Origin: Anadara kagoshimensis | Lineage: Eukaryota; Mollusca; Bivalvia; Arcoida; Arcidae | Length of the DNA: 64,000 bases | NCBI GenBank assembly: GCA_021292105.1 | Contig: CM037861.1 | Coordinates: 53,780,920-53,844,919, forward strand | Direction of reading: 5' to 3' | Part shown: piece after piece, positions 59,801 through 64,000 of the stretch | How the letters are laid out: every line of letters starts with the position of its first letter | Position numbering within the stretch: the stretch's first letter is position 1 | Program-made: the position numbers and the translations under genes | Notes under the pieces: model-generated | Database searches by the model: none | Told to the model about the DNA's origin: nothing | What the model saw: only the letters and a program-made list of their open reading frames with translations

Positions 59801-61519
59801 GCAGTTTACTCTACTTATCGTTATTTACTTCCGCGTTATTTATAGACCAAGTCATTTAAAAATAATACACATTATTTAAGTCGCAATTTGATTTGTTCAA
59901 GTGTAATTCAAAATATATTTACCACTTAAAATGAGAAAACGAGCAAATAATTTACTTCAGTTACATTCACATCCGTCAAAAACTACTTTTATAAATGCAC
60001 ATTATCCAAATTCTTTACGACATTGTAGTGCTTAAATTGCATATTATTCAGTACGTATACATAAATCTTTATTCTGAAATGGAAGTGCAGTGGTGTGCAA
60101 TCGATGCTTGTGATTCTAAATTAAAATAAAGAACTATATATCTATGACAAAAATACATGTAACATCTGTATATGTGGAACTTCAATCCGGATCTTTTTTT
60201 AAATAACGATACAAATTTTCTGACAAATACGACACTTGATGGAGTGCTCAAATTGCATAAAATAACTTGGAAGGGATAACATATTTTTTCATTCTGATAT
60301 GCAATTGCAGTCGTATAATAACAAATGCTCGTTTTGTTTGATTTAAGATAAAAAAAACTACATTTCTATGACAAAAATGCATATAGCATTTGTGCATGTG
60401 CAGTTTCAATCCGGATCTTTGGTGTGTTTTTTTTTAAATTTTAATTATTTTAAAAACCAAGTCTTGTATTTTGTTATCCGGTAAGTCAACACTCCATATC
60501 TCATCATCAAATCTAGATACATTTATACTTTATGCCGTCTGTCTAAACCAAAAAACCCCAGCTTGTAACATGTTTATGTGCATTACCTAAAAACTTCACT
60601 AAGAGAAACCTTGGATAATATGATAAAGTTACTTTTTGTTTACTTTTCTTTAGACTTAACATGTCTTGTAGTACTAATCTATCTAGAGATAGTTCAAACT
60701 AGTACACGTCGTAATGATTATAAATTCGCGCGCTATATCTGCAGGTTGCAGATCCGGCGAACATATATAGTAAAGTACTTTGACATATATGACATATATG
60801 AAAATAATTAAAGTACTTCGACATATATGACATTTATGAATTTATGACTCTTTAATAGACAGCAAAAATAATTAAATTGTTTTTTTCTAAAAAAAATAAA
60901 TAAAAGTAATACAATTTTTACATATAATGAAATTGTTATTTAAAAATACTACGATTACAGCTACTAACACTAAAATACAAAGTCATTGTGGCATTGCAAT
61001 TATATAACAGAGCAATTTTGAAATGACATATTTAAAATATTCAGGACCCTTTGATAGGACAAAAATAATAATTTTTTGAAACATAATAAAGGTATTGCAA
61101 TACATGTGCAACGAAATATTAGTTAGAAATACTACAACTACAGGTCATACTAATAATAATAAAAAATAAAAAGCCATTGTGGCATTGTAATTATATAGCA
61201 GAGCAATTTTGAAATGACATATATAGAATATTGAGAACTATTTGAGAGTCTGCAATTTCTTTTAGATTTTTTTTAAAATACATGTATAATGAAAATACTA
61301 TTTAAAATATTACGACTACAGCTAATACTACTAATAATAAAAATAAAAAGCCACTAGGAGTATGCAACATCACGATCAAAATGAATTTGAATATTTATTA
61401 TAGAATAGTTATTTTAAAAGGCACAAACCTTTATGTCTGTTATTAAGCGTCGGTAGTGCCGATAATCCTCCTAAAACTTCTATTAAAATCAACATCACAA
61501 ACATGTCAAATCTGAACAT
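52732..61519 (-). CDS. Secreted cysteine-rich protein with one EGF domain, 7 coding exons
   Basis: Exons on the minus strand: 61519-61429, 57935-57885, 56785-56723, 55974-55837, 54715-54576, 53906-53780, 52919-52732; all have GT..AG ends and consistent phases (1,1,1,1,0,1). The product is 265 residues. Residues 1-21 are a signal peptide (MFRFDMFVMLILIEVLGGLSA), cleavage expected near A21/L22. There are 12 cysteines outside the EGF domain (34, 62, 76, 88, 91, 102, 115, 166, 179, 187, 198, 212), including CLMCG. The EGF domain is C118-C155. An acidic stretch (EEDDDEE) follows at ~169-175, then an acidic tail. No transmembrane segment is seen, so it is secreted. Eighteen cysteines in total is compatible with nine disulfides. 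The mostly phase-1 introns are typical of extracellular modular proteins. I do not recognise the family; a ligand, shell-matrix or mucus role would be a guess. Confidence 0.82.
54576..54715 (-). CDS. EGF-like domain exon of the secreted protein
   Basis: The exon encodes residues 115-161. C118, C125, C133, C144, C146 and C155 follow the EGF plan C-x6-C-x7-C-x10-C-x-C-x8-C, with the classic PCQNNGTAIC and CRCPSGYTGKFC blocks. It lacks the D/N-x-D/N-E calcium-binding signature before the first cysteine, so it is probably a non-calcium EGF. Unlike its neighbours it ends in phase 0. Confidence 0.92.
55000..55125 (-). mobile_element. Penelope-like 3' tail in EGF-gene intron 4
   Basis: On the minus strand AGGAAGTGTTTATCCTGTCA, CACTGCCTTGGCGGAAGTTC, GAGTGTTTTAATC, GGTTGCGATTTGAACATG. 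Confidence 0.65.
55364..55455 (+). mobile_element. Short SINE copy, head joined to tail
   Basis: A clear A-box-like head GGCTTCGGTGGCCGAGTGGT is followed within 50 bp by the tail ATAATCTTTACTGGGACTTG. The middle is deleted. In EGF-gene intron 4. Confidence 0.55.
55469..55520 (+). repeat. 25-27-bp direct repeat, two copies
   Basis: AGTAGGCAATAATTGTGTAT then TCCTG occurs twice in tandem. Confidence 0.9.
55630..55740 (+). ncRNA. Truncated hammerhead-like motif with Penelope-like flank
   Basis: GCACTA - CTGATGAG - GAATTGAACTTA - AAAC (55693-55721); the 3' arm is deleted. The 60 bp upstream (TTTTGGTCCTTTTGG, TTGGTTTCATAATTTCGGTC) and the following GGTATAATATGTAATT match the surroundings of the 15.24-kb motif. 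Confidence 0.4.
56799..56841. repeat. (AT)n microsatellite in EGF-gene intron 2
   Basis: About 20 AT units, just upstream of exon 3 on the minus strand. Confidence 0.95.
56992..57125 (+). mobile_element. Penelope-like 3' tail in EGF-gene intron 2
   Basis: AACTAAACAGGAGGTGCTTA, ACCTTCCGGAGTACCCGG, AACATAACTTGTCAGTTCC, GATTGTGATTCGGACATGG. A short internal deletion. Confidence 0.75.
57300..57715. repeat. Diverged 60-70-bp tandem repeats (about six) in EGF-gene intron 2
   Basis: Each unit has the order CAAATTGCTT, then CAATGTCACATTTGCC, ATGACAAAATAACGCCTACT with variation. Units near 57349, 57410, 57482, 57553, 57625 and 57685. Confidence 0.65.
59445..59600 (-). mobile_element. Penelope-like 3' tail in EGF-gene intron 1
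   Basis: On the minus strand GAAGCTAGCTAAACAAAAGA, CGCTTACACTTCCAGAGCAC, CCGGTTTCACTTGCC, GGATTGTGATTTGAACATGG. Confidence 0.7.
60920..61370. repeat. Three diverged ~180-bp tandem repeats in EGF-gene intron 1
   Basis: The blocks ATACTACGATTACAGCTACT, AGTCATTGTGGCATTGCAAT and CAGAGCAATTTTGAAATGAC repeat with about 180-bp spacing (units near 60939, 61119, 61298). The third is truncated. Confidence 0.8.
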
Positions 61520-61534
61520 TTTAATTTCTGATAT
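61429..61534 (-). CDS. Signal-peptide exon of the secreted EGF protein
   Basis: An acceptor with a run of eight T (TTTTTTTTCAG) precedes 15 bases of 5' UTR and the ATG at 61519. The exon encodes MFRFDMFVMLILIEVLGGLS and ten more residues, and splices out at GTTTGT in phase 1. Confidence 0.82.
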
Positions 61535-61699
61535 CTGAAAAAAAAGATTTCAAATATCAATTTAACATAAAATTGTTATTCAATATAAAAACCACATAAT
61601 AATTTTAAACAAATACGGTAGATAATATTCAAAATTAAAATTAATCATGCAAAAATATTATAGATGTAGAAACGCATATAAAAATAAATTGCTACTTAC

Positions 61700-61790
61700 G
61701 ACGTTGAGTAAGGAGCACATGACTGTCCGAAGTGAATTATAATTTAAGAATGATCATTGTTGATGGTCAAACAGAAGCTCATATATACCT
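61700..61790 (-). promoter_or_regulatory. TATA-like box and non-coding first exon of the EGF gene
   Basis: On the minus strand GGTATATATGAG lies at about 61779-61790. Roughly 30 bases downstream would put transcription start near 61755. A 5' UTR exon then ends at a good donor (CGTC|GTAAGT, last base 61700), pairing with the acceptor just before 61534. This is inferred from spacing and splice-site quality only. Confidence 0.45.
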
Positions 61791-62927
61791 CGCCTGGGTG
61801 ATCCCCTACATGCTACATAAGATATAAATAGACCAGGGAATTCAAATGAATCAGAATTATTTATAATACCATTGTAACCAATGGAAACGATTTAATCAGC
61901 ATCAATTCTCTTTAACACGTATGAGATTCAGAGAAATATAACATCCGGGTTAATGACAAGTTATCACTGTGACATAGATATCGTCTACAACTTAACTGCT
62001 ATTTTCTACAAAGTTAAGTACGTACACTCTATGGTCTGATTTTATTTGTTCATTTTTTCCCGTGTCATATAACATCCACTCCCGCTTTTTGGTCAATCAT
62101 TGTTCTAGAAGTATTAGACATACTTATTAAATATATGGTGGTTTTCATTGCCCCCACTTAACTTACACGTCCAGTGATGTGTAACTGTCGTAATGGGTAC
62201 AATGTACGTAGTTTCGAAATACCCCGCTCAGGCTTCATTTAAATGAAATGGAACAACAACAAAACAAACAAACTTGTGCTGAAAATTTTCAGAACAACTG
62301 AAACACAATAACAACGATATACCACTCACAATTCAAACCTATTGAGGCCACCTATCAGAAAAAAACAACAATTTTGTATTAATTGGTACAATTTGAGTTA
62401 CAATGTGATAAGGTAAACCCCTAAGTATTATAATTAACCAGATGTTCGATCACTTATCAAGCATATGTACATTGTCCATATTTTGCATTTTGTATCGAAA
62501 CTTTACGAAAAAGGCATATGCTATACTTTGTTTGAAGCAAAAGATTTTTGAAACAGTGTTTGATAAAATATGACCACAATATAGATGGGATTGATCAGTT
62601 GCTATCGGCCTATGTGAAGGAGACGATAGGTCAGTCTTAGTAGCCAAGTTAGACTAATCAAATAATTTAACACTTTTTACTAATAAATAGTGTGCAAGTT
62701 CAGAATGATTACAACGAATCGGTGAAACAAAAGAAACAAAAGGGGTACATGAGACGTATTTTGTACATACTGCATTTGATTGCAACTGAAGGAAGGTAAT
62801 AGTGTTCATCCCTCAAATGTGATTAAAATAAAACAGTAAAATCCAACATTGCATATATCTATTTACATACTCATGTTTAATTATTTAAAATAAATCTTCC
62901 CCAATAGATGTAACTTCGATCTTTTGT

Positions 62928-62984
<57 letters not shown>

Positions 62985-63704
62985 AATACGCCTGACCTAT
63001 ATGCCGACATCACTTCAAAAGTGACGCATTGTCCCAAGTAGAGGATTTCTGTTTCATAACAATGACTGACCAACCAGAAATCTGTCAACATAAAAAAGTT
63101 TATTGGTGACAATAACCTGTAACCACCCACAGCTAACACACTCTTGGTATTAGAACTTATAGTATTCGCCGAAATTTTGATGTAAATAATCGTTAAAAAA
63201 CGTGCTACCTTACACATGGCATCAACGACCATTGACTGATTAATTTTCGCCATTATTGGTTTTGGGTTTAACTATACTTTTTACGTTCCTTCCTCAGTGT
63301 TTGTAAAACATTTATATTGAGCTCGATAAGATAATGTGCAACTTATTCTACAATTGGTATAGTAGACTTCACACTAATGATACACCATTAGCCTTCTCAT
63401 ACAGAAGAGTAAAAATATTACTTTTGTAAACGTTCGTTGAACTATTCTTTTTTATCATTAACGTGTATAAAACTAGTAGGAAAATTGGTTTAATTAGTAT
63501 AATTTGGCAGTTAGTTAATGCGGAACGCTAGTTTATGCAAAAGTAAACAGAATTATTAGAATCGGGTTAAACATCGAAGTCATAATGTTATAGTAAATTT
63601 GCAGCATTAAAAACCTTTGATTTATTTAGTTCTTATTTTATATATACATCCATTCAAATAGTATAAGATTTATTTGTGTAAAACTCTAACACAAATTTTA
63701 ACAA
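61791..63704. other. Upstream flank of the EGF gene
   Basis: No exon is recognised. The only clear feature is the GA microsatellite at 62934-62980. Confidence 0.5.
62934..62980. repeat. (GA)n microsatellite
   Basis: About 23 GA units. The minus-strand open frame crossing it (62885-63253) is an artefact. Confidence 0.95.
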
Positions 63705-63960
63705 TCGCCAAAGATGGTCTTCAGCCTAGCTGAACAGGGATTCTGCTTATTTTGTCAAGCACCATACTGATTACAAAGAAAAATATACTGAAGATACCAT
63801 CATCAAAATGTTGGAGTTTTTGGTAGATAAAATATTTGTTGTGTTTGGTAATATAGTTTTTCAGCAATGGGTACCAAAGGGTACAAACTGTGCACCCAAA
63901 GTGCACTACGCTAATCAAGAAAATTCATTAGTTCATAAAGATTGCAATGGATCCAAGAAA
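63705..63960 (+). pseudogene. Penelope-like RT internal fragment
   Basis: FVKHHTDYKEKYTEDTIIKM, LEFLVDKIFVVFGNIVFQQ (63752-63870), then a damaged PMGTNCAP block (GTNCAPK at about 63880). It corresponds to the same block as 14650-14800 and is better preserved, but ends after it. Confidence 0.75.
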
Positions 63961-64000
63961 CAGAAGGGTTACATATGAAACACTTTTTGTATTGCAAGTT

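Larger units (their letters stand above)
57936..61428. other. Intron 1 of the EGF gene (3.5 kb)
   Basis: Besides the repeats listed separately, it has two direct copies of a ~130-bp block at 60063-60190 and 60284-60425 (both ending TTCAATCCGGATCTTT). No further coding exon was needed for the phases to work. Confidence 0.6.

Noticed and set aside
62885-63253. 122-codon minus-strand frame
   Set aside because: Half of it is the GA microsatellite; no supporting signals.

Overview
The window is animal nuclear DNA: AT-rich, with intron-rich genes (GT..AG introns of about 0.3-3 kb), many microsatellites and a dense load of short transposon remnants. The repeat families and the Penelope-like reverse transcriptase remnants resemble those common in bivalve molluscs. 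I infer a bivalve or other lophotrochozoan; no marker gene proves it. There are no prokaryotic genes, operons or CRISPR arrays.

Two real protein genes are visible. (1) Plus strand, 24.15-40.57 kb: a TNIP/ABIN-family (TNFAIP3-interacting) coiled-coil protein of about 784 residues in at least 16 exons. It carries an ABIN-type central coiled coil, a UBAN linear-ubiquitin-binding motif and, unexpectedly, a C-terminal RanBP2/NZF zinc finger. All splice phases agree except for one extra base in exon 13, which breaks the frame between UBAN and the zinc finger. (2) Minus strand, 61.79 down to 52.73 kb: a small secreted protein (265 residues, 7 coding exons) with a signal peptide, one EGF domain and 12 further cysteines; the family is not recognised. 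It has a TATA-like box and a non-coding first exon.

The rest is mostly mobile DNA. 0-8.6 kb: MITEs, one of them interrupted by a second repeat, a SINE, and a 2.0-kb foldback transposon with an 8-bp target duplication and arrays of a 13-bp motif in its arms. 8.6-24 kb: gene-poor, with a degenerate Penelope-like copy (13.9-15.3 kb), a 29-bp tandem array abutting a second copy (17.6-18.5 kb), and a LINE reverse transcriptase fragment (20.2-20.6 kb). 40.6-52.7 kb: a LINE remnant on the minus strand, diverged tandem repeats, a 690-bp inverted-repeat element, several Penelope-like 3' tails and duplicated segments. 61.8-64 kb: little apart from a GA microsatellite and another Penelope-like fragment at the end.

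The most unusual signals are: (a) three hammerhead-ribozyme-like motifs with paired arms, one inside a 97-bp insertion that is precisely missing from a paralogous copy 1.1 kb away and is flanked by a short duplication; (b) the UBAN + NZF combination in one ABIN-like protein; (c) the foldback element; (d) about 14 copies of one Penelope-like 3' region in 64 kb, in both orientations.
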